Shown here: positions 1 to 6,586 of the stretch, piece after piece
Layout of the letters: every line of letters begins with the position of its first letter
Numbering within the stretch: position 1 is the stretch's first letter
Assembly: GCA_045540975.1 (NCBI GenBank)
Contig: JAZQIE010000009.1
Span: 1 to 15,254 of the forward strand
Direction of reading: 5' to 3'
From: SIG510 sp045540975
GTDB taxonomy: Bacteria; Bacillota; Clostridia; Oscillospirales; JAAYXM01
Length of the DNA stretch: 15,254 nt
Notes under the pieces: generated by a model
Databases searched by the model: none
Told to the model about the DNA's origin: nothing
The model's input: the letters and a program-made list of their open reading frames with translations, nothing else
Translations under genes and position numbers: made by a program

Positions 1-670
1 ACAAAATATAGAAGGCTCCCTTTGCCTTAATGTATTCGATGAATCTTTTCAAACGCTGCTGATCTTCCAGCGAGAATAGTTTTTGATTATAAGCTATAAA
101 TCCATTGTTGTTATGCGAAACGGTATATGGTGGATCCAGAAAAACCAAATCGTTTTCTTTAATACGGTACTTGTTAACTTCAAAATCTCCAGTAGAGATG
201 CGAGTGTTTTGTAAGCGCAAGCTGGCAGCTCTAATTCTTTCGGGATCATAAACCCAGTTTGCGCGAAATCCGTATGGAACATTGTATCTTCCTTCACGAT
301 TAACACGATACAGTCCGTTATATGATGTCTGATTTAAGTACAAAAATCTTGCAGCATTTTCCACCGTATCATCCCCAGTGATTTCTGCCCGGATTCTGTA
401 ATAATCATCTTCAGTATTGGGGAGCTGCATGAAGAATTCTATTAATTCTTCCGGGTTGTCCCTCACTTGTATATAGGTATTTATTAATTGCGAGTTGGCA
501 TCAGAAAGGTATGACCTTTTAGCATGCTCCATTGAAAAATAAATGGCGCCACCGCCCAAAAAAGGTTCATGGTAGTGTTCGATGTGTAAATCCCCCACTA
601 TAGTTGGCATGTGTGGAATTAACCATGTCTTTCCTCCAGCCCATCGCACAAAAGGCTCTATGGTCGGCAT
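1..670 (-). CDS. DNA adenine methyltransferase, D12 class (C-terminus beyond window)
   Basis: The first 223 residues can be read from an ATG at 670; the frame stays open to base 1, so the C-terminus lies outside. The protein shows the D12 (Dam/DpnM-like) N6-adenine methyltransferase pattern: RWAGGK at residues 9-14 (motif X, AdoMet site), PFLGGGA at 36-42 (motif I), SDAN at 56-59, the LNQTSYNGLYRVN stretch at 112-124, and the catalytic DPPY at 179-182. It should transfer a methyl group from AdoMet to adenine in a short DNA site. The HNNNGFIAYN run after DPPY is unlike E. coli Dam, so GATC specificity should not be assumed; FokI-type methylases are a possible relative. The start is supported by GGAG inside the end of the upstream regulator gene, five bases after that gene's stop, which implies translational coupling. 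A partner nuclease, if any, would lie to the left. The region is AT-rich compared with the rest of the window. Confidence 0.93.
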   Translation of the reverse strand, partial: MPTIEPFVRWAGGKTWLIPHMPTIVGDLHIEHYHEPFLGGGAIYFSMEHAKRSYLSDANSQLINTYIQVRDNPEELIEFFMQLPNTEDDYYRIRAEITGDDTVENAARFLYLNQTSYNGLYRVNREGRYNVPYGFRANWVYDPERIRAASLRLQNTRISTGDFEVNKYRIKENDLVFLDPPYTVSHNNNGFIAYNQKLFSLEDQQRLKRFIEYIKAKGAFYIL

Positions 671-675
671 CGTTA

Positions 676-906
676 TTACTCCATTTCCGTTTTATCGTTT
701 CCAGAAACATAATCATCTACATCGAAGGGGATGTTGTGCTTTACACAAAAATCTTTAATCAATTTTAATTTACAAAGTTTCGGAACGGCTTTGCCGTTTT
801 CCCACCTATTTACTGTTGAAAATGAAATCCCGATTTCCTTTGCAAAATCGCTCTGGCTAAGCAAAGTCTTTCTCCGAATTGTTTTAATTGCATCGCTAAA
901 CTTCAA
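676..906 (-). CDS. XRE-family helix-turn-helix regulator (TTG start)
   Basis: A 76-residue DNA-binding protein. The core from about residue 6 to 50 is a Cro/C1-type helix-turn-helix: KTIRRKTLLSQSDFAKEIG, then SFSTVNRWENGKAVP, in which the recognition helix and the NRWENGK signature are typical of XRE proteins. The longer reading to an ATG at 999 would run through the promoter and the ribosome binding site. The better start is TTG at 906, nine bases after a perfect AAAGGAGG at 916-923. The acidic tail (DVDDY...KTEME) carries no known domain. The gene is coupled to the adenine methyltransferase five bases downstream, the layout seen for controller proteins of restriction-modification systems. 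It may therefore regulate its own operon, and an inverted repeat sits between the -35 and -10 boxes. Alternatively it is a plain phage- or toxin-type repressor. Confidence 0.85.
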   Translation of the reverse strand: MKFSDAIKTIRRKTLLSQSDFAKEIGISFSTVNRWENGKAVPKLCKLKLIKDFCVKHNIPFDVDDYVSGNDKTEME

Positions 907-939
907 AGGGAATGTCCTCCTTTGCAATTGTATAGCTTT

Positions 940-968
940 ATTATAGCGAATACATCGCAAAATTGCAA
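940..968 (-). promoter_or_regulatory. Sigma-A promoter of the HTH-methyltransferase unit
   Basis: On the minus strand, TTGCAA (963-968) is followed after exactly 17 bases by a perfect TATAAT (940-945). Transcription would begin near 933, giving a leader of about 27 bases that carries the AAAGGAGG site at 916-923. The -35 box lies in the palindrome ATTGCAAT, and a second ATTGCAA occurs at 923-929, near the ribosome binding site. Confidence 0.75.
946..958. promoter_or_regulatory. Candidate operator: GCGA-N5-TCGC inverted repeat
   Basis: GCGA at 946-949 and TCGC at 955-958 form a perfect inverted repeat with a 5-base centre. It lies wholly inside the spacer between -35 and -10 of the regulator's own promoter. 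XRE-type controller proteins often bind short palindromes there. That this protein binds this site is inferred. Confidence 0.4.
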
Positions 969-1020
969 TATATTGTTGTAAAAAGTCGAAAAAACACACC
1001 GAAAATCACCAGTTGAACGC

Positions 1021-1069
1021 AAAAAAGACCCGCCACACCAAGCTGTTGCTTGATCATGACTGGTCTTTT
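1021..1069 (-). terminator. Probable terminator of the nitrilase-GDPD gene, within a structured intergenic region
   Basis: On the minus strand AAAAGACC (1062-1069) can pair with GGTCTTTT (1023-1030), followed by further T residues. Inside the loop a second stem, CAAGC/GCTTG around TGTT (1039-1052), can form. A second AAAAAAGACC lies directly after the upstream stop codon (1143-1153) and could compete for the same GGTCTTTTTT. The stretch from 969 to 1152 shows no gene. Confidence 0.5.
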
Positions 1070-1152
1070 CTGTTTTTTTGCCACTTGAAGGTGCCGCACA
1101 AACTAATGTTACGGTTTAGTCACTGTGGCGCACACACCTTGGGGTCTTTTTT

Positions 1153-2745
1153 TCATTTTTTCACCGCTTGTGCGATGCGGAAGTAGTCATTGGTCAGGAC
1201 GGTATCGATGCCCATATCGAGAAACGCGCGGGTTTCAATCGGGTCATCCGAGAAGAACACGTTACAGCGGATGCCGTTTGCATGGGCTTTTTCAATCATC
1301 TCGCGGTTAAAATACGGTTTGAAGAGCTGCACCTTTTTGCAATCGTAGGCGATTGCGCGCTCCACAATGTCCCACGGCGCATCCCCACCGCCGCAGCAAC
1401 GGCAGATATCGGGTGCGATTTCCCTTGCAAGGCGGAGGAAGTGGTCATTTCCGCTCATGAAATACACGTGCTGCTCGCAATCGTACTTACGGATGAGAGA
1501 TACGATTTTTCGGAGCAGTTCGGGGTCGTATTCCACCGTGTTGTCATAGGTTTTGACATGGATATTCATAATCACATGGCGCGCAAACTTCTGCAAAATC
1601 TCCTCAAACTTCAGGATTTTGAGGCCCCGAAACTCTGCGCCGTATTTCGCGCCGAAGTCGAGCGTTAAGAGTTCCTCATAGGTATGGTCAAACACATAGC
1701 CGCGCCCGTTTGATACGCGCTCAAGCGTGCCGTCATGGATGGAGACGATTTCCCCGTCACGCGTGTACCACAAATCGAACTCAATCTCCTCGGCGCCGAG
1801 TGCGACCGCCGCGCCGAAGGCGGGCATACTGTTTTCGGGTGCGACCGTGTTAAACCCACGGTGCGCGCACACACGGGGATATCCCATCTGCGCATCGCTT
1901 TGGATGATTGCACTGCCCGCGGGGCGGTATTTCCACGGTCTGCGCCCCGCCTCGATGTATTCGTGATGCGGCGCGGGCGGATTCCCGAAGCCCGCAGGCT
2001 TTAAGTATTTTTTCTTCACATCGAGTTCTGCGACCCCAAGCCCCACACGGCTGAGCAGATTTACAAGCACCGTGCCGTCCGGTGCGACCACCATACTCCC
2101 ACCGCCGAGCGGCGAGTCTTCCCCCATGGACACCGAGGCGCGCACCACATAGGTATTGGTGTTGTACGCCAAAAACCGCGTGATGATCTCACTCGCGCTG
2201 TGGGTGTCGCTCCGCTGATGGGAGCAGCCGATGATGACATCTAAATTCTGCCGCGCAAGGGACGGGAAATTCTCATAGAAGTAGAAATCGTAGCAGGTGA
2301 GAAATCCGAAACGGATGCCCTCCATCTCCACCACGGTGGGGGATGTGCATTCGTCACAGTATGAGCCGTCCATCTCGGGGTTTTGATATTCCCCCGGGGT
2401 GAGATGCTCTTTATCATACTGTCCGCAAAGGTGTCCTTCACGGTCAAACGCGTAGGTGGTGTTGCGGAAACCCTTCGGGTGGGTACTTCGCGCATTGACA
2501 AACACCATTGCGCGGCAGCGCTTTGCGGTGTTCGATACCGCGGTCAGCAAGCGTTCGGTGAATTTCGCCGCGCTCTCATTCGCCTGCTCCCCTTTTGCGA
2601 GGGCGGGGATGTCGCACATCTCGGGCAGGACGATGAGGTCCATCGACTCGTCGCACGACCCCAAAAGCGCAAGCTGGGTTTCAAAGAGCGCATCCGAATC
2701 GGCAAAGTCCACCGAATAGGGCGGCTGAATGACACAAACCTTCAT
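1153..2745 (-). CDS. Nitrilase-family amidase fused to glycerophosphodiester phosphodiesterase
   Basis: A 530-residue two-domain enzyme. Residues 1-250 are a carbon-nitrogen hydrolase with the full Glu-Lys-Cys triad: E42 in LPEM, K112 in YDKEHLTPGE and C151 in LTCYDFYF. Family members cleave C-N bonds in amides or carbamoyl compounds. Residues 285-530 are a GDPD TIM-barrel: HRG at 295-297, PEN at 303-305, E322 and D324 in EIEFDLW, and H337 in IHDG. This domain cleaves glycerophosphodiesters to glycerol-3-phosphate and an alcohol using a divalent metal. There is no signal peptide, so it should act in the cytoplasm. The start overlaps the stop of the GNAT gene (ATGA), with GGAGG six bases upstream, so the two are translated together. 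The fusion suggests a substrate carrying both an amide and a glycerophosphodiester, or two consecutive steps; this is inference. Both domains look intact. Confidence 0.93.
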   Translation of the reverse strand: MKVCVIQPPYSVDFADSDALFETQLALLGSCDESMDLIVLPEMCDIPALAKGEQANESAAKFTERLLTAVSNTAKRCRAMVFVNARSTHPKGFRNTTYAFDREGHLCGQYDKEHLTPGEYQNPEMDGSYCDECTSPTVVEMEGIRFGFLTCYDFYFYENFPSLARQNLDVIIGCSHQRSDTHSASEIITRFLAYNTNTYVVRASVSMGEDSPLGGGSMVVAPDGTVLVNLLSRVGLGVAELDVKKKYLKPAGFGNPPAPHHEYIEAGRRPWKYRPAGSAIIQSDAQMGYPRVCAHRGFNTVAPENSMPAFGAAVALGAEEIEFDLWYTRDGEIVSIHDGTLERVSNGRGYVFDHTYEELLTLDFGAKYGAEFRGLKILKFEEILQKFARHVIMNIHVKTYDNTVEYDPELLRKIVSLIRKYDCEQHVYFMSGNDHFLRLAREIAPDICRCCGGGDAPWDIVERAIAYDCKKVQLFKPYFNREMIEKAHANGIRCNVFFSDDPIETRAFLDMGIDTVLTNDYFRIAQAVKK

Positions 2746-3260
2746 GTTGTTTCCTCCTTCACATGATAGACACGGGAATACAGCACATCCCGAATCGCGC
2801 AGAATTCCGCTTCACACACCGCACCGCCATACGTCATAATCCGCAAGGGAATCGGCTGTTTGCCCTCGAAAATGGGCGGCTGGGTGTAGTCGTAATCGTT
2901 GTAGAAAAAGCCGCAGCGCTCATAAAATCCGATTCTGCGGCGCGCAATCTCGGTTTCGGGCGGCTCCACCTCGAGCACCACACGTCCCAGATCGCAAAGC
3001 TCGCGCAGCATCGCGGCACCGAGACCGCGGCTGCGGTGCGTTTCCGTCACCGCGAGATGCTCCAAAAACAGAAATTCGGGAAAGGACCAGACCGCGCAAA
3101 AGCCGCAGAGTGTCCCGTTCTCCTTCACCCCGTACATCCGATATTCTTCTTTTGAAAAGAGGGCTTTTTGCCCGTTTTTCGGGCGGCGTTCATCACTCGG
3201 AAAGCTTTCCTCCAAAATGGCATACGCTGCATCGAAATCCGAATCCAAAATCCGAATCAC
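2742..3260 (-). CDS. GNAT-family N-acetyltransferase
   Basis: A 172-residue protein with the GNAT acetyl-CoA fold: the beta4 strand FLEHLAV followed by the pyrophosphate-binding loop RSRGLG (residues 76-81), and a late IGFYERCGF motif typical of the beta5/alpha4 region. It would transfer an acetyl group to an amine; the acceptor is unknown. A longer reading from a GTG at 3296 would start inside the terminator hairpin of the upstream operon. The better start is GTG at 3260 (MIRILDSDF), eight bases after GGAG. The 3' end overlaps the nitrilase-GDPD start by four bases. I see no promoter between it and the ATPase gene, so expression may rely on read-through or on a promoter inside that gene. Confidence 0.85.
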   Translation of the reverse strand: MIRILDSDFDAAYAILEESFPSDERRPKNGQKALFSKEEYRMYGVKENGTLCGFCAVWSFPEFLFLEHLAVTETHRSRGLGAAMLRELCDLGRVVLEVEPPETEIARRRIGFYERCGFFYNDYDYTQPPIFEGKQPIPLRIMTYGGAVCEAEFCAIRDVLYSRVYHVKEETT

Positions 3261-3277
3261 AGTATCATCTCCAATGA

Positions 3278-3302
3278 AAAACGGTGGCTGAGCCACCGTT
3301 TT
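3278..3302 (-). terminator. Rho-independent terminator of the amino-acid ABC operon
   Basis: A perfect 11-base stem, AAAACGGTGGC/GCCACCGTTTT around a 3-base loop, begins four bases after the ATPase stop codon. It ends in a T run on the minus strand (TTTTT). The A tract opposite would let it work in both directions. Confidence 0.85.
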
Positions 3303-3305
3303 CTC

Positions 3306-4034
3306 TTACAAAACTTTTGCCAAAAATTCCTTGAGGCGCGGGTTTTTGGGATTTGAGAAGAACTCTTGCGGCTCTCCTTCCTCCTGCACCAAACCCTCGT
3401 CCATAAAGAGCACACGGGTACCCACCTCACGGGCAAAGCCCATTTCGTGGGTGACGACCACCATGGTCATGCCCTCTTCTGCGAGTTCCTTCATGAGTTC
3501 GAGCACCTCGCCGACCATTTCCGGGTCGAGCGCGGATGTGGGCTCGTCAAAAAGCATGACCTCGGGGTTCATTGCAAGGCTTCGCACGATTGCGATGCGC
3601 TGCTTCTGACCGCCCGAAAGCTGCTCGGGGTATGCATCCGCCTTATCCGAAAGCCCGACTCTGCGGAGCAGTGCATCCGCTTTTTCGGATGCTTCCGCAC
3701 GTGTCATGAGTTTTAACTTTACGGGTGCGAGCATGATGTTTTCCTTGACCGTCTTATGCGGGAAGAGGTTAAACTGCTGGAAGACCATGCCCATCTTCTG
3801 ACGGAGCTTGTTGATATCGTTCTTCGGGTCGGTGATGTCCACACCGTCGAAGTAGATATGCCCGTCCGTGGGCTGTTCCAAGAGATTCAAGCAGCGCAGG
3901 AAGGTGGATTTTCCCGAGCCGGAAGCGCCGATGATGACCACCTTTTCGCCTTTTTTGATTTCCTGGTCCACACCGCGGAGGACGTGGTTATCACCGAAGG
4001 ATTTGTGGAGTCCTTTAATGCTGATCACCTGCAC
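3306..4034 (-). CDS. Polar amino-acid ABC transporter, ATP-binding protein (GlnQ-like)
   Basis: A 242-residue ABC ATPase that powers amino-acid import with the neighbouring permease and lipoprotein. All motifs are present: Walker A GASGSGKST (36-44), a Q-loop in MVFQQFNLFP (84-92), the signature LSGGQKQR (139-146), Walker B VMLFDEPTSALDP (159-171) and the switch histidine H196 in VVVTHEMGFA. The FNLFPH and HEMGFAREV segments are typical of the GlnQ/HisP class. The listed start is a GTG only four bases after GGAGG. A second GTG at 4028, ten bases after it, would give MISIKGLHKSFG and fits family N-termini equally well. The gene overlaps the end of the permease gene by 14-20 bases and closes the operon. 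Confidence 0.95.
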   Translation of the reverse strand: MQVISIKGLHKSFGDNHVLRGVDQEIKKGEKVVIIGASGSGKSTFLRCLNLLEQPTDGHIYFDGVDITDPKNDINKLRQKMGMVFQQFNLFPHKTVKENIMLAPVKLKLMTRAEASEKADALLRRVGLSDKADAYPEQLSGGQKQRIAIVRSLAMNPEVMLFDEPTSALDPEMVGEVLELMKELAEEGMTMVVVTHEMGFAREVGTRVLFMDEGLVQEEGEPQEFFSNPKNPRLKEFLAKVL

Positions 4035-4794
4035 GCAACCTCCTCTCTAAAACGCCCAAAGCCTTGGTAAGCGCCATGACCAAAACAAGATAAATCACGG
4101 CAAGGCTGATATACGGCACGAATGCGTCATACGTACGGCTGGTGACCACCTGCGCGGCTTTGGTGACGTCGGTCAGCGCGATGGTGGTAACAAGCGAGGT
4201 TTCCTTTAAGAGTGCGATGAGTTCGTTTCCGAGTGCGGGCAGGATGTTCTTAAACGCCTGCGGCAGGATGATATTCGCCATGGTCTGAACATAGTTGAGG
4301 CCCAGACTTCTGCCTGCCTCCATCTGCCCTGCGGGAATGGACATGATGCCCGAGCGCGCGATTTCCGCGACGTATGCGCCCGAGTTGATACCCAAGGTAA
4401 TGATACCGCACATGACCGTGTCGAAATTGGTCTTCGGGACCATGACGACAAAGCCCATAATGAGAAGCTGGACCATGAGCGGAGTCCCGCGCAGGACGGT
4501 GATATAGATTTTACAGATTGAATTTAAAATGCGCAGGATGAAATTCGGCTTTCCGCGTGACAAATCGTGACTCGAGCGGATGATAGCCACCACCATACCG
4601 ATGACAACGCCCAGGATGAGCGCACCGATGGTGACGATGAAGGTCATTTCAAGTCCGCCGAGGAAGAGCTGCCAGCGGTCTTCAAAAACGAAGGTCTGCC
4701 ACAACTGATAGAAGAATTTGGAAGCCCACTGCGGAAGGGCAGCAATCCATTCCGGCGCGGATTCCAACCACTTAGCAAATGTAATAAAGTTCAT
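4015..4794 (-). CDS. Polar amino-acid ABC transporter, permease (HisM/GlnP-like)
   Basis: A 259-residue membrane protein of the HisMQ type. It has hydrophobic segments at about 48-75, 110-135, 175-200 and 225-250, the family-typical RGTPLMVQ (102-109), and an EAA loop, MEAGRSLGLNYVQTMANIILP (about 158-178), which contacts the ATPase. A longer reading from 4839 would begin inside the hairpin that follows the lipoprotein gene. The ATG at 4794 (MNFITFAKW) follows GAGG by four bases and is preferred. It is the second gene of the operon and overlaps the ATPase gene, so the two are probably translated together. An aromatic-rich stretch (WLESAPEWIAALPQW) precedes the first membrane helix. Confidence 0.93.
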   Translation of the reverse strand: MNFITFAKWLESAPEWIAALPQWASKFFYQLWQTFVFEDRWQLFLGGLEMTFIVTIGALILGVVIGMVVAIIRSSHDLSRGKPNFILRILNSICKIYITVLRGTPLMVQLLIMGFVVMVPKTNFDTVMCGIITLGINSGAYVAEIARSGIMSIPAGQMEAGRSLGLNYVQTMANIILPQAFKNILPALGNELIALLKETSLVTTIALTDVTKAAQVVTSRTYDAFVPYISLAVIYLVLVMALTKALGVLERRLRAGDQH

Positions 4795-4815
4795 GATTCC
4801 TCTTTCTGAAAACAA

Positions 4816-4837
4816 GAGGGTGGCAGAAGCCACCCTC
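4816..4837 (-). terminator. Intra-operon hairpin between binding-protein and permease genes
   Basis: A perfect 9-base stem, GAGGGTGGC/GCCACCCTC, with the tetraloop TTCT on the minus strand, is followed by TTGTTTTC rather than a clean T run. It lies 20 bases after the lipoprotein stop. It may act as a leaky terminator or protect the 3' end of the lipoprotein message, so that more binding protein than permease is made. Confidence 0.6.
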
Positions 4838-4857
4838 ACTGTGTTTCTTAGAATGGA

Positions 4858-5595
4858 TTATTCAGCCTTGATGTACTTTGCGACGATTTCGTCGATTTTG
4901 CCGTCTGCCTTGAGCTCGGCGAGTGCGGTGTTGACCTTCTCGAGGAGTTCAACATCTTCCTTTGCGATTGCGATTGCATAATCTTCAACCGCATATTCGG
5001 TCTCAAGGATCTTGAGGCCTTCGTTTGCAGCGACGAATGCGAGAGCCGGCTGGTTGTCGATAACAACGCAGTCAATCTGGCCGTTGAGGAGTGCCTGAAC
5101 AGCGAGAGCGCCGTTGTCATAACGCTTGACCGCTTCTTCACCGTAGTCGCCGGAGCAGTAGATGTCACCGGTGGTGCCGGTCTGGACACCGATGAGCTTG
5201 CCGGTCAGGTCGTCGATGGCAGCGATTTCGCTGTCAGCCTTGACGATAACGGACTGGATGCCGGTTGCATAGGAATCGGAGAAGTTGACGGATTCCTTAC
5301 GCTCGTCGGTAACGGTCATGCCTGCCAGAACGATGTCAACAGAGCCGCCTGCGACTGCCGGGATCAGGGATTCAAACGCCATATCCTTGATTTCGAGCTC
5401 CATGCCGAGCTTTTCTGCGATTGCCGCAGCGATTTCAGCATCGATACCCACGATTGCTTCGCCTTCTTTGAATTCATACGGCGGGAATGCTGCATTGGTA
5501 CCCATAACGAGCTTTTCACCTGCTGCAGGTGCGCAAGCCGCGAGGGTGAGGACCAACATAGCGATTGCGAGAGTGAAAGCAAGAATCTTTTTCAT
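4858..5595 (-). CDS. Amino-acid ABC transporter substrate-binding lipoprotein
   Basis: A 245-residue family 3 periplasmic-type binding protein, here a membrane-anchored lipoprotein that catches the ligand outside the cell. The signal peptide is MKKILAFTLAIAMLVLTLAAC, cleaved before the lipid-modified C21 (lipobox LAAC). The mature part starts with MGTNAAFPPYEF, the usual family 3 opening for the aromatic ligand-contact region. It continues with DIVLAGMTVTDERKESVNFSD and GVQTGTTGDIY, which carry the conserved residues binding the amino-acid backbone. The ligand cannot be named; a polar amino acid is likely. The start is clear: AAGGAGG (5604-5610) lies eight bases before the ATG. It is the first gene of the operon and has a strong promoter. 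The length is normal for the family. Confidence 0.95.
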   Translation of the reverse strand: MKKILAFTLAIAMLVLTLAACAPAAGEKLVMGTNAAFPPYEFKEGEAIVGIDAEIAAAIAEKLGMELEIKDMAFESLIPAVAGGSVDIVLAGMTVTDERKESVNFSDSYATGIQSVIVKADSEIAAIDDLTGKLIGVQTGTTGDIYCSGDYGEEAVKRYDNGALAVQALLNGQIDCVVIDNQPALAFVAANEGLKILETEYAVEDYAIAIAKEDVELLEKVNTALAELKADGKIDEIVAKYIKAE

Positions 5596-5627
5596 AATAA
5601 GTTCCTCCTTAGAGATTTGTTATCATA

Positions 5628-5656
5628 ATTATACACGATGGTGCATAATTCCGCAA
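5628..5656 (-). promoter_or_regulatory. Sigma-A promoter of the amino-acid ABC operon
   Basis: On the minus strand TTGCGG (5651-5656), a 17-base spacer and a perfect TATAAT (5628-5633) precede the lipoprotein gene. Transcription would start near 5621, leaving a short leader with an AAGGAGG site and no room for a riboswitch. Confidence 0.75.
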
Positions 5657-5670
5657 TAGGTATTTTACAA

Positions 5671-5705
5671 AAAAATCGGCACAGGAGTAAACCGTGCCGA
5701 TTTTT
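5671..5705 (-). terminator. Terminator of the sugar permease operon
   Basis: A perfect 12-base stem, AAAAATCGGCAC/GTGCCGATTTTT, with an 11-base loop lies seven bases after the stop of the LplC-like permease. It is followed by more T residues on the minus strand. The matching A tract means it can also stop transcription from the other side. Confidence 0.9.
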
Positions 5706-5712
5706 GTTTTGT

Positions 5713-6573
5713 TTAGCCTTTGATGGAGCCGATCATGACGCCCTTAACAAAGTACTTCTGCAGCCACGGATAAACCGCGATAATCGGAACAATGGATACC
5801 AGGATGGTACCGTACTTGATCGAGTTTTCTGCAATGTTGAGGGACGGACCGGTTTCCATACCGTCGGAGATACTCTGGAGAATCAACTGACGGAGGACGA
5901 TCTGGAGCGGATACTTGCTTTCGTCCGAGAGGTAAATCAACGGACCGAAGAAGTTGTTCCACATACCGACCGCGCAGAACAGACCGATGGTCGCGAGAAC
6001 TGCGGTGGAGGTCGGGAGAACCAGATACCAGAGAACACCGATGTCATTCAAACCGTCAAGACGTCCGGATTCTTCGATTTCCGCAGGATAGGAAGCGAAG
6101 AAGGAACGCATGATGATGCAGTTCCAAGCGGAGAATGCGGTCGGGAGAATGATTGCCCAGATGGTGTCCAGAAGACCCAGCCACTTAACAGCCAGGTAAG
6201 TCGGAATCATACCGCCGCCGAAGAACATGGTGATCATGATCATGATGTTAATCGGCTTGGCGAGCGGGCAGCGCTTCTTACTGAGTGCATATGCGCCGGT
6301 GGTCAGAACAAAGAGTGCTGCCAGGGTACCGGTCACGGTATAGATGATGGTGTTCTTATATGCATTGTAAATGAGCGGCTTGCCGAGGATGAACTTATAC
6401 GCCTCGAGAGAGAAGCCCTTCGGCCAGAAGGTGATGGTATTCTTCAAAACCTCAACGTTGGAGGAGAAAGAAACCGAAACGATGTGCAGAAGCGGGAGGA
6501 GCATGATTGCCGCAACCAGCCAAAGAACGAGGGAACGGATCAACCAACCGATTGTATATTTTTTCTCTACCAT
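5713..6573 (-). CDS. Carbohydrate ABC transporter permease (LplC/YtcP-like)
   Basis: A 286-residue inner-membrane permease with about six hydrophobic segments (about 10-35, 74-98, 108-130, 137-158, 185-207 and 254-272). The EAA loop, ESGRLDGLNDIGVLWYLVLP, spans about 168-187 and is the docking site for the ATPase. The C-terminal KYFVKGVMIGSIKG and the N-terminal LLPLLHIVSVSFSS are characteristic of the LplC/YtcP branch of CUT1 permeases, which import oligosaccharides or aldouronates. It starts 13 bases after the LplB-like gene with AAGGAGG seven bases before the ATG, so the two form the heterodimeric channel. Such systems normally use a shared ATPase (MsmX-like) encoded elsewhere; none is linked here. 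The substrate is unknown. Confidence 0.93.
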   Translation of the reverse strand: MVEKKYTIGWLIRSLVLWLVAAIMLLPLLHIVSVSFSSNVEVLKNTITFWPKGFSLEAYKFILGKPLIYNAYKNTIIYTVTGTLAALFVLTTGAYALSKKRCPLAKPINIMIMITMFFGGGMIPTYLAVKWLGLLDTIWAIILPTAFSAWNCIIMRSFFASYPAEIEESGRLDGLNDIGVLWYLVLPTSTAVLATIGLFCAVGMWNNFFGPLIYLSDESKYPLQIVLRQLILQSISDGMETGPSLNIAENSIKYGTILVSIVPIIAVYPWLQKYFVKGVMIGSIKG

Positions 6574-6586
6574 TTTCGTTTCCTCC

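Noticed and set aside
94..306. 70-residue minus-strand reading frame
   Set aside because: It lies inside the adenine methyltransferase in another frame, and only the methyltransferase frame has recognisable motifs.
676..999. 107-residue form of the HTH regulator starting at 999
   Set aside because: The extension would translate the promoter, operator and ribosome binding site; the TTG at 906 has an ideal AAAGGAGG.
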